DNA from: Vanilla planifolia
Taxonomy: Eukaryota > Streptophyta > Magnoliopsida > Asparagales > Orchidaceae
Assembly (NCBI GenBank): GCA_023846275.1
Contig: CM043872.1
Coordinates: forward strand, 26,836,670 to 26,900,669
Length of the DNA stretch: 64,000 nucleotides
Direction: 5' to 3'
The stretch's first letter is position 1, and each line of letters starts with the position of its first letter. A program made the translations under genes and the position numbers. The notes beneath the pieces are model-generated. The model saw only the letters and a list, made by a program, of their open reading frames with translations, was not told where the DNA came from and searched no databases. Below are positions 36,601-49,500 of the stretch, piece by piece.

Positions 36601-39600
36601 TTCAATTTATAAAAGCCTAGGTTAGGTCTAGATGGTTAAAAGCGAAGGAGTCTTAAGCAATATTCAGTACTTTCAAAGTCTTATCGGAGTTACGTCCACT
36701 GGAGAAGAGTAAAATAATACTTTTTGGATGCAATCACCTGAAGTTCTTTCTTTTTGTAAGTTTTCTCTGAAATCTCCATTAGAGTGACAACATTAGTGAC
36801 ATTTGCTTTAAGCTAAACAAGCAAGTCTTCAATAAATCTGGGGTGAAAAATCTTTTATACAAGGACTCTTTATTGTCTCATAAGGAATGTGGGTTACTTG
36901 GGCTATATATTTTCCTGTTTTAACCTCTATGCTAGTGAAATAAATATCATTCATAACTTATTTGTCATAAAACTACAACTTTGTCAGAAGGTGGCTCCTT
37001 TCCATTCTTAAAGCTTTCAAAATCAAATGGATGATAATGAAAGATAGATGTTTTTGAAATAAAAAGGTAGCATTAAAAGGTTGATGCTATTATGCAGACA
37101 TTCATTTTCAGGTTATGGTAAGTTATTTTTTTCTTTTAATTTAATGTATGTTAACCTTATAAATAGATTATTTTTTTTTTGTTACCTTTGGAGAAAAGCT
37201 ACAAGTAGTACTGGCAGCTGGTTAATACTAAAAAGCATTGCCTTTGCAAGGCAATAAATTTGGGAGCTCTTTTGTGTAAACTATTTCTTTGAAATTATAA
37301 CAGCCAACCCATTGATTATGACGATGAACATTATCATTCTTTTCATTGGTTTTAAACTAAGTTTTGTCTAATAATTGAGTTTGCACTCATGCTATTGTGA
37401 ATTGCTTATTATCATTATTATCTAATCCTATATATGCTTTTTTTGTGATTTGATCAACTGCGACATTAGTCTCAATCTTGATTTGATCAAGTTCCATATA
37501 TTTTTCAAGTTTGACTGTTTAATTTCTTCTGATACTCTGGAAAATTTGGTGCAATAAATATTCCTTGTCTTGAGACGTGTTATTTGGTCCTAATAATAAA
37601 ATGTTTGATTATTCTTTCTGTTATATTTTGGATGAGTACCTTTCCTGTAGATTCAGTTTCTCTCTTCTTGCAGGATATGAGATTGGGTGCGGGTGGCATT
37701 CCTCTCAAGTTCCCCAATTCTGGGTGGCCTGTTGATGGTGCAGGCATATTACCTGGCCATGAACAGACGAACAGGTATGGAAATGTTACCTTTCCAAATG
37801 CAGTGAGACCACTTCCAAGAATGTTTGGGCCACCAGATTCTCCAAATATGTCTGCTGATGCATATCGCCAGCGGCATGAAGTTACTGCAATGGTAGTTGG
37901 TTATCTATCATATTTTCTTACATTTAGTAAGATTGCAGCTATTTTAACCAATGCTTCATACTTGTAATTATCTTTGTGAACATGTTCTGAATTATGGAGG
38001 ATGTTTTTGGAAACAGCAGTTCCTGTATTATTGCATGTTTTTGTTGAATGAAATTGAAGCAGGCTTTTTGTTACTGATATACCATTGGGATACTTGTAGC
38101 ATAACCATGCCTTCACCTTCTTTAAATAAGATTCCTCACTGCCTAGGGCTGCTGTATAGTCTTCATCAATATGCTTAATTCCAAACGGCAGTATTTTTTT
38201 GTAGGAGTTGCAAAGTTCATGATTAATCATGATCTGCAAAAATTGTTTCTGTGAAGACTTCAAATCAAGTTTTTAGCATCCTTAAGTTCATATTTGATGA
38301 TATGTTACTCATTGTTTGCAATTTGCTAGTTGCCTTGCCCTTTCAAAGATATAATTTTTGGTTAATTAGCCACTCCATCTTGTTTTTTTTTTTTGGTTTC
38401 ATTTGCATGTTTATTTTTGGATTTACCAACCTTTTTTAAGATACAGTGCATGATTTGCCTTCTTATTTTTCTTTTATTATGTGTAGAACATTGCTGCTAC
38501 CATATATTTAGTCTTGGTTCACTCTCTTCTTGGTAGCAATGCTTGCTTATTTGTTGTAATTATTTGTATGGGCAATTAGAAATTTAGGATTTTTTTTTGT
38601 TGCGTAACAGTGGAGTACTATAATGTTTTTTATGACCATACCTTCCTGTATTGTCTGTTTCTAATTATGAGGTATCTTGTTATAGACGTTGCATTGTTGC
38701 TATCACAGATTTAACCAAAAATGAACTAATTTAATGCTTTTTGTTACATTTCCAGGGTGACAATATCCCTGCTCCTTTTATGACTTTTGAATCAACCAGA
38801 TTCCCTCCAGAGATTTTGAGAGAGGTACAGCAGTGCATTCCTCTTCACATTGTTGTCTTAGGACTAGGAATATATTTTGTTTTTTTTTCTTCTGTTGCAC
38901 TGTTTGCTTTATGTATTTTTAGTTGCTAGCTTATGCCATATTACACGTTTTTAAATGGAATTCTAGCTTTATCTTTGTTACTCATTTAATGTAACCCTTA
39001 TTGGTTGCCTTGAAATTCCTCCAGTAACTACTTCTAACATTGTATTTTCGTTTTGACTCTTATGGTGTGATCTTGATTTGTTCATTAATCATGGCAAATT
39101 AATTTTGAAGGGAAGGTTTTTTCTTTCACTTTTCAGATACATGCTGCTGGATTCTTGTCTCCAACTCCAATACAAGCACAAACGTGGCCTGTTGCTCTAC
39201 AAAGTAGGGATGTGGTGGCCATTGCCAAAACCGGTTCTGGAAAGACACTTGGTTATCTAATTCCTGCATTCATCCATCTCAAGAGATGCCTGAATAATCC
39301 CCAGTATGGTCCTACTGTGTTGATACTGGCTCCTACTCGAGAACTTGCAACGCAAATTCAAGAAGAGGCAACGAAATTTGGTCGTTCCTCAAGAATTTCC
39401 TGCACAGTAAGCTCTTTGATACTGCTGTAATGTATTGATTGGTTAGATTAGAGCAAATGCAAGTGGCTAGAATATCTTTGGTCTTACTTAATATTTGATT
39501 GCTAACCCCTATTTTCAGTGTTTTAAAGTTGTTTTCCTTGTTGATTCTTTGTTTTTTTTTTTTATCCATTCTTATTGTTTCTTACTTTTTAGTGTCTTTA

Positions 39601-42600
39601 CGGGGGCGCCCCAAAGGGTCCTCAGTTGAAAGAAATTGACGTTGGTGTAGATATTGTTGTGGCAACACCTGGAAGGCTCAATGATATTCTTGAAATGGGG
39701 AGGATCAACTTCCGTCAAGTTTCATTTCTTGTGCTTGATGAAGCAGATCGAATGCTTGACATGGGTTTTGAATTTCAGATCCGTAAGATTGTTAACATGA
39801 TCCCTTCACGAAGACAGACTTTGATGTATACTGCTACTTGGCCTATAGAAGTAAGAAAAATAGCTGGTCATCTTCTTGTGAATCCTGTCCAGGTGAACAT
39901 TGGAAGCGTTGATGAGCTTGTTGCAAACAAATCTATTACGCAGGTGATCATTTAGTGATGGTTTCAACTGTTATATTGCATATATGTGATGTATTGATTG
40001 CACATGCTTGGTTGAATCCATAAAAAGTTATTAGTTTTAACAATGGTGAATGTTATCATTTTGGGTTGGTAAGGTCCTAATTTCTACTAGTTTACTTGCT
40101 GACAAGTCTCTAGTTTTTGTTGGATGTTGGATGTTGGTTTTGTTTCAAATTTGGGCATATGATGTTCACTTAATTTGCTGAACATTACCTGGTTAGGACA
40201 GTTAATGTGGTTGTTTTTAAAGGAATGTAACTGCTAAATGGTTTTTTAAGTTTGTTTCAATTTGAAGTAGAACCAAGGAGGGTGTTGCTTGCATTATAGA
40301 ATAATGTTTTTTTAGATGATTATGCTTAGTGATAGCACAATCTAATTTGTGTCCAGATAACCTATAGACTTGTTGTCCACAACTTTTTTTTTTTTCTCTA
40401 ATTTCAATCTACTTTAAGATTAATGATCTAGTTAGATTCTTTCTTACATATACCTTAATGATTTCTTAGTTGCCAGTTTCAAATGAATGAGGCTTGAAAT
40501 CTTTTTATGCTGCTTGAATGATTACTGTTGATATTGGCTGTTCTTATTTACATACTGAAGTTTGATTTGTAATTCGAAGGAAGGATTGGATGGACAATGA
40601 ACCAATGCTTGCGATCTTTAAATAATAACCTGAAATCTTTTCAGTGATCTTGTGAGCATACAATGAGGACTTACATGCTCTTACTTGAAGTTTTGGTCGG
40701 GGTTGTGGAGTTGTAGTGGTGATTGAAACAACCCACGTCTTTGCTTGGGTTGATGGGTTGGTTTGTGTCTGCATATTTGTATGGTTTTAGTACCCATGGC
40801 AGTATTACTTAGGCCATTCTTTATATCTTCTACTGTAATATCTTACTGTTTCTTTTGATTTATTTCGAAATTTTATGGTTTCTTTGCGCAGTATGTTGAA
40901 GTTGTACCACAAATGGACAAGCAGAGAAGACTTGAACAAATTCTTAGAAGCCAGGAACGGGGTACAAAAATCATCATCTTTTGTTCCACTAAGAAGCTCT
41001 GCGATCAGCTGGCTCGCAGCATTGGGCGCATTTTTGGTGCTATTGCCATTCATGGGGACAAATCTCAGACAGAGAGGGATCATGTTTTGAACCAGTTTAG
41101 GACGGGAAAATTCCCTATTCTTGTAGCTACAGATGTTGCAGCACGTGGACTTGACATTAAAGATATCAGGTTTGGCATCTCTCTTCAGATTGACTGATTT
41201 ATTTTTTTTAATATTTGCTAAAAATGGATATAAATATCTATTATTTAGTAAATGCTCTCTTAGTAGCAAACCTAATTAACATGTGACATATATTCATCTG
41301 TTATAGGTGAACAAAGTTGTCTACTAATTGATTTTGCTCTTATATTTGTTTATATGATTATTTATGTTGACCAATGTCTATGGCATGCTTCATTGGATGC
41401 AGCATATATATTATCCAATGGTCCCCATTTTTTTAAAAAAAAGGAAAAATAGTAATGATCAGCTGTGTTACATATGGAAAGAGTTAAGTTGGATAGTGTA
41501 GCCTAGGTCACCATGGTATAACCGCTTTGTGTCTGAATTGCCATCTTGCAAGAACTATTGGAGAACATCATTGTGTGATTCCATCATAACTTCATTAAAA
41601 GATGAGCTTATTGAAGTTTCAAATTTATTCTATTATTTTTTATATCCATATATAATTGAGATTCTCATATGCCACACTAGTTCATTCTGCATATTTAACA
41701 GTTGCTTAATGAACTTGGTATAAATTTGTTATTCAGTGCATTGTTGTAAGTCAACTTGTTGGGTTCTCAGGGTGGTTATCAATTATGATTTCCCATCAGG
41801 GACAGAGGATTATGTCCACCGCATAGGTCGCACCGGTAGAGCTGGTGCTACTGGAATATCATATACTTTCTTTACGGATCAAGATTGGAAACATGCTCCA
41901 GAACTGATTAAGGTATTAGAGGGTGCAAATCAGCATGTTCCACCAGAGGTCCGTGAAATGGCTGTTCGAGGTGCTACCCCTTCTTCGCAAAGGTTTCCTC
42001 TTCCTTATGGTGGAATGAGCCGTTGGGATTCTGGTGGGAATGGTGGCACCCGCATGGACTTCAGTGGTGGTCGAGGTATTAGGGAGTTTGGTCGTGTGAG
42101 TGGCAGTGGCCGAGGATTTGGTGGGCATGGTGGCCGGAGTGACCTTCCTGCTGATGGGCGTAGGGGAACCAGAGGTCCGGGTTTTGGGAGGGGAGGTTGG
42201 GGTAGGAATGATCGTGGTGATCCCCATGATCGATTCCAAAATGCTGATGGACGAGGTCGTTACGATAGACGAGGATATGGGGATAGGACGAAAGGCCGTG
42301 GGCATGATAGGAGCAGAAGCCATAGTTGGAGCAGAAGCAGAAGTCCGAGTTGGAGCAGGAGCAGGAGCAGGAGCAGGAGTTGGTCACGGAGCCGTAGCCC
42401 AAGTCGGAGCCGTAGTAGGAGCTACGATAGGGATAATCAGCACCAAGGACGGGAACCTCCTCGTCGTCGTCGGGTTTCAGGATTCGATGCTCCCTTGATA
42501 CCGGTTACAGGGGCCAAACATCAGGAATCAGAGGCTCCTTACCGTTTCTCAGGCTTTGATGCTCCCGTCTCTTGTACTACAGCAATCCAAGGACATCCAG

Positions 42601-42704
42601 AATCAGAGCCGCCGCTGGACGCTCCACTTGTGCCTCAGATGTCACCAATGTCACCCGGTAATGGCGATGATGGGGCATTTGCAGGAGTTGAGAATGGCAA
42701 TTAG
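27693..42704 (+). CDS. RH40: DEAD-box ATP-dependent RNA helicase with N-terminal WW domain (RH40/DRH1 type)
   Basis: Predicted RNA-dependent ATPase that unwinds RNA duplexes, probably nuclear. Exons 27693-29219, 37674-37892, 38756-38824, 39137-39406, 39593-39943, 40892-41169 and 41771-42704 join to about 1215 residues. Order: WW domain 23-52 with Trp26 and YYW but Tyr49 in place of the second Trp, as I recall for the DRH1 family; Gln-rich region about 95-400 with three 46-residue repeats; DEAD core with Q motif near 611-618, AKTGSGKT 635-642, PTRELA 671-676, TPGR 720-723, DEAD 744-747, TAT 775-777, [10 protein letters not shown] 891-900 and HRIGRTGR 921-928; then a Gly/Arg-rich segment and an SR-dipeptide tract. 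The length resembles Arabidopsis RH40 (about 1090) rather than RH14 or RH46 (about 620-650). The first five coding exons are all multiples of three, so skipping would keep the frame. Intron 1 (8454 bp) carries a dead LINE. Confidence 0.95.
28410..28823 (+). repeat. Coding tandem repeat, three 138-bp (46-residue) units in the helicase
   Basis: Units occupy 28410-28547, 28548-28685 and 28686-28823, residues 240-285, 286-331 and 332-377. Each follows the pattern SQSPVT-QQH-MHS, then [18 protein letters not shown], then LSR-GD-V. Units 2 and 3 are the most alike; unit 1 has more changes, for example KLLKPQEML. All keep the same frame and exact length. The repeat lies in the disordered Gln-rich region between the WW domain and the helicase core. 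Confidence 0.92.
30290..35100 (-). mobile_element. Decayed L1-type LINE in helicase intron 1
   Basis: Reading the minus strand, fragments appear in the order of a plant L1-type element. ORF1: DUF4283-like segments at about 33985-33750 and again at 33460-33220, with a readable zinc-knuckle-like [10 protein letters not shown] between them near 33690, and GLGPWMVLQ near 33500. ORF2: the linker [14 protein letters not shown] near 33150 and [18 protein letters not shown] near 32980, then the RT blocks WKDALTVLI and ALKPNQ near 32560-32590. A zf-RVT-like stretch lies near 31100-31260 and an RNase H-like stretch, KINCNATIF with [18 protein letters not shown], near 30790-30660. Many stops and frameshifts interrupt it. 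The endonuclease between ORF1 and RT is not recognisable and seems lost. The 34000-35100 part is assigned only by position and composition. Target-site duplications were not found. Confidence 0.75.
35100..37670. other. Remainder of helicase intron 1, 3' part
   Basis: About 2.6 kb of intronic sequence. Between roughly 35800 and 36600 it is less AT-rich and coding-like on both strands, which suggests another old insertion. No frame gives a family I recognise. The last 700 bases are T-rich and end with the acceptor CTTCTTGCAG before 37674. Confidence 0.45.
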
Positions 42705-43220
42705 TCAGCTGTTGTCCAGAAAGAGATCAAGATTCTTTGGGAGATTCTCTGATGGCACCTGGAAGGTGCTCTGTGATTATTATTATTATTTTTTTCTTTT
42801 TAACGTGGTGCTTGCAGCAGCAAACCACCTACTGTGCCGGCAAACTAAGGACGTCAGGTGTTCACATTTGGATCAAAGCTGCTACAAATTCTGCTTCGCT
42901 GGGCCAGTGGAGCTCCGACGATTTTATTTCAGCTTTAGCCGAGTTTTCGGGCTATTCCTACAGGTTTTTTTAATACGTGTTCTATTTATGTTTTTTCTAT
43001 AATGTGATATTGATGTCTTGATGTATTAGGGTTAGGGATTTGGGGCAACATCTCTAGTTCTTAAGATTTGTACAACCATTATTTATATTAACTGCTCTTT
43101 AGGTGTCAATTCGGTTCTAACGCATACTTATTTGTTATTCTTGTTATTTGAGAAGCCCAGTTTTGTACCGCTTATAGTTTTGTAAATATTAAAAGGGTTT
43201 AATCAAATTTTGATAACACG
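42705..43220 (+). other. Probable helicase 3' untranslated region
   Basis: Mixed-composition sequence follows the helicase stop and shades into AT-rich DNA near 43200. No single polyadenylation signal stands out. Open frames here continue from shadow frames of the SR-rich exon and are not genes. Confidence 0.4.
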
Positions 43221-45650
43221 GGTTTGGTTTTGCATGCATAGCTTTTGTTTCCTTAGGGATTATAACAAGAACGATTGTTATCTATGAGTACATAAGCAAA
43301 GAAGTTGAACGTTGCTGAAGGTTTTTTTCTACTACAGACATCTCTCTAGGATGGATTAAATATTTTTTATAGAAAAAAAAAAAATTAGTCTAATAGAATG
43401 AAAAATACATCGGTTTGCTAATAGGAAAACTAATTTGATAATTATTAATTTACATGTATGACATTAAGTTAGCCTTTAAGCCTTGTGGCCTAACTGTGTA
43501 ACATTGTTATTGGAAGATTTTTGTTAGTTAACCTCTCGGCTCGCGCTATACCTAAGAAGAGGTTTTATGGCAAACCGATGATTCCGTTCAGTCATCCGGT
43601 TAAGGCTGGAAATGCAAATTTTAAATATATTTATACCTCCAATAATTTGCTAAAACCCATCACGGCATGAGCAGGAAAGCAACGTGAGGCAAATGCCAAG
43701 CACGGCGTTGTCTACATCAGCATCCCGTGAAGCCTTGGCATGTCGGACGACTTAATAAACGGTGATATATTTATGAATTACAGCAGGTTATATTTATAAT
43801 TTTATTTGTTTTGTCGATTATAATTAAAATATACCATAAAAATATAATAATACTTTATCATATATATTTTATTGTTAAATGTCCAAAAGGTAACGATGTG
43901 TAAGATGTAGATGAGAATAATTGCAGAGAACTTATTCTTACAGCTTTCTTGTGATTAGTCAGCTTAACAAAGAATACATAGTTATATTTCTTAGTCTATG
44001 TATATGCCTTCGGATGAAAAAATTTTCATTGCTCTGAAAACCAATATCACCATTTGATTAATGTCTTCATATAAAACTATGCAAGGTTATTATAGCATTA
44101 ATAATCCCCATTTGATATGATTTTATTTTTTATTTTGGTTAATAAACATCTATTTTATTTTTGAATGTACCAATGAATGTCTATAACTAAATTCTCTACA
44201 AATTCGTCTAGAAAATTTCCAATAAGATATTTGCAAAGTTGCATCTTACAACATGCAATGAGATTGCCTTCACATAAGCTAATACAAAGGCAAAGTAATT
44301 GTTGGAATCATATGTCGCAATCACATTTTTTGTTGGATGACCATAGGGCCCAATGATATTAACTTTCTTATGTGGTTATCACATGCATTGATATTTGTCA
44401 CATCAATGTACCAATATAGTCATCCAAGTTATTTCAAAGTAGTTTAACATACTAAAAGAAGTGCAAACATAACAAGAAATAAAAAAAAAAAAGGTTTCTT
44501 CAAGAAAGGCATATGTCATTAGCCTTGAACAAGTTGAGTCATTATATTGCTAAAAGTTGGACATTTGCGCAATGAAGGCCATTACAAGCCTCTCTAGTGC
44601 ACTATGTTATAATAAAAAAGTACTAAACTTTTTGATCTAACAATGTGAGAGTCTTGCAACCCATGCTCATGCATGAAGTATTATAATAGGTTTAGATTAA
44701 TTCTTAAATAATTAATGTGATAAATGATGATTGTTTTAGCAATTGAAAAAAAAAAGAAACATAAAAACAAATCCGATTATGCCAACTTGACTAATGTTTA
44801 ATGCAAAGAAAAACTATTTTAAGTGTTGTTTCTAGTCAAATACATAAATAATTAAAGATTTTTGTTGACAAAAGCAAACACAATGTCTCATCTTTGAAAC
44901 AACACATGACTTATATTTGTTCAAAATAACTTATGCATGTGATAAAATGATTTTACTAATCCAAAAAGAATGTGACAATTAGCAATTAAATAAGATATTG
45001 GAGTAATAGAATACAACTTGAACAGCAATTGTCCCATGAATTATTAAAATGTTCTCTTTATCATAATGAAAATTTCCTTATTAACACATTGAAACAAACA
45101 CTTGATTAGAAGCAATCCTTCATAACCATGAGATGATAACTTTGTTAAGATATGGAATCTAATACAACTATAAATGCTTATACACATATAGACAATATAA
45201 TATTTAGTTCATTATAAATGTTATGTCAAGTGTCATATTATACACACATATATTATAAATGTGGCTAGCATAACATAATATTATTATAGACATTGTTCAA
45301 ATATGTAAATAATATATTTATAAATATTGGTGATGCAAAAATACAAGAAGATAATTCAAATATAATTTTTACAAAAAAAAGTTTGATAAATAATTATCAT
45401 ATAAAAGTAAGACTTAAGAATAATACAATTGTTAATGACTTGTCAAAAAATTACATTCTGAGATAATAAACATATAACAACTTTTTTTCATCCATCAAAT
45501 TTGCTATAAATGGGCATTGTGACAATCACTTCAAGAGTAAATTTGTCCAAGTTGCTGCATCTGATTCTTGTGAAAAAAACTATTCTATGTTTACTATACC
45601 CATTCAGTTGTGACTTGAAGAAGTAACGAAGACTTCAATAATAGAAACTA
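43220..45650. other. AT-rich intergenic region between helicase and GDSL genes
   Basis: I see no gene, RNA gene or recognisable mobile element here. Composition is strongly AT-rich with scattered A and T tracts. A small less AT-rich patch at about 43490-43750 has no coding signature. Confidence 0.5.
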
Positions 45651-45902
45651 AACATTAGAGATTTATATGTGCAGTTCTCGAGTTGTTTATCAAAAAGTAC
45701 CTTTTTTCCCTGAAGGGCTCTGCAAGAAGGCTTGATGAAGCAACCATAAACATGATGAACCAAAAGAGGAGGATGACCTCGGAATGGTTCGACGTGGTGC
45801 CCCTAACAAAGGTTCTCTTTTTTTTTTCCTGTGATTCATGAATTCTTTGCTCACAAAGGAACATTTGTGCTAAAGGCCAACAGCCGCATCCGATACGAGA
45901 AG

Positions 45903-46061
45903 ATGACTAGTGACCATTGCCTCCTTATCAAAACAGTGCAACACGCACATGGGGCTCTTCGTAGTATACGGTTACAAAGACGGATTAAAAAACGGAACAT
46001 GGCGAGGAAGAGAACAAATGTCGGAAATAGCGTTGTAATAGCGGGAACAGAGCTAAGCTGA
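45903..46061 (+). other. Possible upstream open reading frame of the GDSL gene
   Basis: An ATG-started frame of 52 codons ends with TGA at 46059-46061, ten bases before the GDSL start codon and in a different frame. A second in-frame ATG at 45999 would give a 20-residue peptide, MARKRTNVGNSVVIAGTELS. If the transcript starts upstream of either ATG, initiation at the esterase start would depend on leaky scanning or reinitiation. The transcription start is unknown, so this is only a candidate. Confidence 0.35.
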
Positions 46062-46071
46062 GGATCGAGCA

Positions 46072-47717
46072 ATGGATTGGCTTTCTCTATTCGCGTTGTC
46101 GGTATTGTTGGCGTGGTCGGGCGGTCTATCACCGGCCGTGGAGGCGAGGTGCGGAGCCGGGGGGGCGGTGGTTTTCAACTTTGGGGATTCCAACTCCGAC
46201 ACCGGTGGCTTATCCGCGGGTCTCGGCTACATCTTCCCTCTACCACACGGCCGCATCTTCTTCCATCGTTCCACCGGCCGCCTCTGTGACGGACGTCTCG
46301 TCCTAGACTTCCTCTGTAATCTCTCTCATTTTCCTCTCTCTAAGACACTCTGTTTTCCGAGTAACGTTCTTATTTTGCATCATTTTTACGGCTTTGAACA
46401 AAAATGACGGTTAAGTATCGGGTAAGCTTTTCTTATCCCGTAAAACTATTTTCTTTGCGGTAAAGCGAAGAAGGCTCGGCTCCCTTTGCTTGAAGAAGGT
46501 CTGGGGTTGAGCAAAAAGAAGCCTTTTCTCCTCCCTCTTTCGGAGGAGTTAAAATAAACTGAATCTTTGTATTTAATACAAGTGTGGAATACGATTCGGG
46601 GGTTATTCATGGTTTGCAGGTGAAAACTTGAACTCAAGCTACCTGAGCCCGTACCTGGAGTCTCTGGGATCAGATTTCAGACACGGGGCAAACTTCGCAA
46701 TCTCTGGCGCTGCAACTCTACCAAGGAACCAACCCTTTTCTTTATTCATCCAAGTGCTTCAGTTCTTTCGATTCAAGTCGAAGTCTTTGGAACTTGTTGC
46801 TCAAGGTAGATGCATCCCGCTTTCTTCTTACCTTGCAGATTTCGACAAATCCAATCGTTAAAAGATTGATCGATTTCTTTTTAATAGGGGCTAAGAATTT
46901 GGTAAACGAGGAAGGTTTCAAAAAGGCATTGTATGTGATCGATATTGGACAGAACGATCTGAGCGTTGCCTTTTCTTTGAATGCGAGCTACGACGAAGCC
47001 GTCGCCAGAATCCCCTCCATCATTTCCGAGATCCGAAACGCTCTCAAAGTAACCTCGTTCTGTTGTATTCTGATTTGAAGCATAAGTTCGATGTGAACTG
47101 GATGTCGATTACTTTCATAAAAAATGCAGATGTTGCACGATTCTGGTAGCAGCAACTTTTGGATTCACAACACGGGTCCATTGGGCTGCTTGCCTCAGAA
47201 GCTCGCCCTCCATGCAAGCGACGGCGATTTTGACCCCTACGGCTGTCTCTCGCCATTGAACAATGGCTCCATGGAATTCAACGCTCGGTTGAATGATCTC
47301 TGCAACGAGCTGAGATCCGAGTTCAATGATTCCACCATAGTTTATACTGACATCTATTCAATCAAGTACGACCTGATAACTAATTCCGCAAAATATGGTA
47401 ACTAATCCATCTGCTGAGCTTGTTTTGCTCTCGGGATAACACTGAAGCTTGATTTTCTTTCGACTTGGTTAGGGTTTGAGAGTCCGATGAGGGTTTGCTG
47501 TGGCCATGGAGGGCCACCATACAACTATGACCCGAAAATCACCTGCGGGAATCCTCAATGCCAAGTCTGCGATGAGAAGCTGAAGTATATTAGCTGGGAT
47601 GGAGTCCATTACACGGAGGCAGCCAATGCGTTGGTGGCTTCCAGAATACTGTCGACGGAATACTCGAATCCTAAGCTCGAGTTCGATTACTTCTGCAGTG
47701 CTTCGATGGAGCATTGA
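46072..47717 (+). CDS. GDSL esterase/lipase, secreted (SGNH hydrolase)
   Basis: Predicted extracellular SGNH-fold ester hydrolase; the natural substrate is unknown. Close plant relatives, such as those I recall as At1g09390 and At3g62280, are annotated only as GDSL esterases. Exons 46072-46315, 46620-46805, 46888-47048, 47130-47397 and 47473-47717 join in frame to about 367 residues, the usual family length. Residues 1-25 look like a signal peptide, with cleavage likely near PAVEA. Block I is FNFGDSNSDTGG with nucleophile Ser40. Block II is HGANFAISGAAT around Gly104-Asn106. Block III is GQND at 164-167. Block V is WDGVHYTE with Asp329 and His332. All catalytic and oxyanion residues are present, so the enzyme looks functional. 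The start is the first ATG giving a signal peptide. Confidence 0.95.
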
Positions 47718-49500
47718 ACGCGGCTTTAGGGAAGACGATGCTCAGAGAATAAAGCGATGTAAAACACCTCGCTGCTCTTTCAGTGTGTTTGTCACGAATG
47801 AATGGTGAGGATGGTTTATACATGATGGACGGTGATTAGTACATTGATAAGCAGCTTCTTTTTAACGAATAATTAGACAAAAGGGACTGTGCTGATAAGT
47901 ACTTGTATAAGGTAACTTAAGAGTTGATCAATACTTAGTCTCTACTCTTTATTTAGTGCCATAATTGACCTCTATTAATTTAAATGATGAAAATTTGTAT
48001 AATTATATTAATTCCTTTTTATAAAAAATAAATTTCTTGTTAAGAGAAGACATTGTCTTTTGGTGATATTTTACGATATATATCAAAAAATTATGAAAGC
48101 TCGATAAAATCTCATATTTTTTTATTTTTTTATTTTATAAACATATATAATGATTTGTTGAATAGTATTTTTTTACTATTTTAATATTTTTATATATAAA
48201 TACATATATAAGGAATAATAATAAATGAAAGATCTTTTTATTTTATATTTTGTTTTTAGGAATGATTTTTTAAGTTGCATGTCTTCTATAAGTAGTCATA
48301 ATTGTTCTTGCTTGCTTGTAATCGTTTTGTTTTTTAGAGAACATGTCAATTAGAAAGAGAGTAGTGTTCATTATGCTCACATTCATATATAGTTGTCAAT
48401 GTAACAATCGTGACACTTGTTACTAACTAAAATAAATAATTATAATATCTCTATATTTTTTTCATATATCATATTAAACATAATTTTATATTAATTATAA
48501 TATGTTATTATAATATATTACTTAAAATCATAAAGAATAAATTTCTTCTACAATCCTATGAGCATTACATATATTTTATTTATATAATCACAAAATTAGT
48601 ATAAAAAATTTCATAATATTGCATTCCATACAAAAAAAAAATACTTCAAGAATTGAGATAATATCTTTTGCTAAGAGAGAGCAAGCATAACTCTTTTGCT
48701 CATTGCTTATTTGAGTAAGAATTGGTGACATCAGTGGAAATACGACATTGACAAATAATGTATGTAGTTTTAACAATTGATGTAACCTTAGGTGAATTTT
48801 TATTAAAATTTTGGAGATCTCTTCAATTCCATTCTCATAATAGATTAATTTTAATGTAAAATATTATGTTTTTTTTTGTTTTATAAATCAATATTTATAT
48901 AATTATACTATTATTCTTTAATTTATTATGTAGTGATATAATAGGCATCATTTTACATGTAATAAAAATGATATGTTTTGATATTATAGATGTCAATACT
49001 TACTTTTTGCATGAGATATTATTTAATAATTTGTATGTTTTTATATTAAATCCATGAAATATACATAAATTTGTCACTCATATTATCCTAAAATTAATTT
49101 AAATTTACAAAATATAATATTTAACCAATAAACTATAACATTAATATAATAATAATAATTATTATATTTAAAAGCATAACTTGTATCTATCAAAATATCG
49201 AGTTTAGAGTTTGTTCAGAATCAATTAATAATGTTCAATTTCATTCTTTTTTTATCCAAAATGTGTATGTTAATAATAAATTTATAATAAATAAAACTAA
49301 GATGAGTAAATCATCTCTATTAAATATGGGCATACATATTATAGTTGATCAATTACCTATAATTTGTCTATAATCTTAATGAATATCATTAATAAAGATA
49401 TTTGTTATATTTTAAATACAAAAGTATTTTAAAGTTTGCAATATTTCCTGTTATTTCTAAAAATAAATTAAATTAAAATTTAATTAAAAAAAATGGATCA
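47718..49500. other. Intergenic region between GDSL and peptidase C15 genes
   Basis: The first 200 bases probably hold the GDSL 3' untranslated region. From 47940 to 49490 the sequence is extremely AT-rich with many T tracts. No gene or recognisable element is seen. Confidence 0.5.

Noticed and set aside
41916-42498. Long open frames on both strands over the helicase last exon
   Set aside because: They are shadows of the repetitive Gly/Arg- and SR-rich coding sequence, and their translations are low-complexity.
46077-46289. Second plus-strand frame inside GDSL exon 1
   Set aside because: It is out of frame with the GDSN motif and has an Arg/Gly-rich composition typical of a shifted GC-rich exon.
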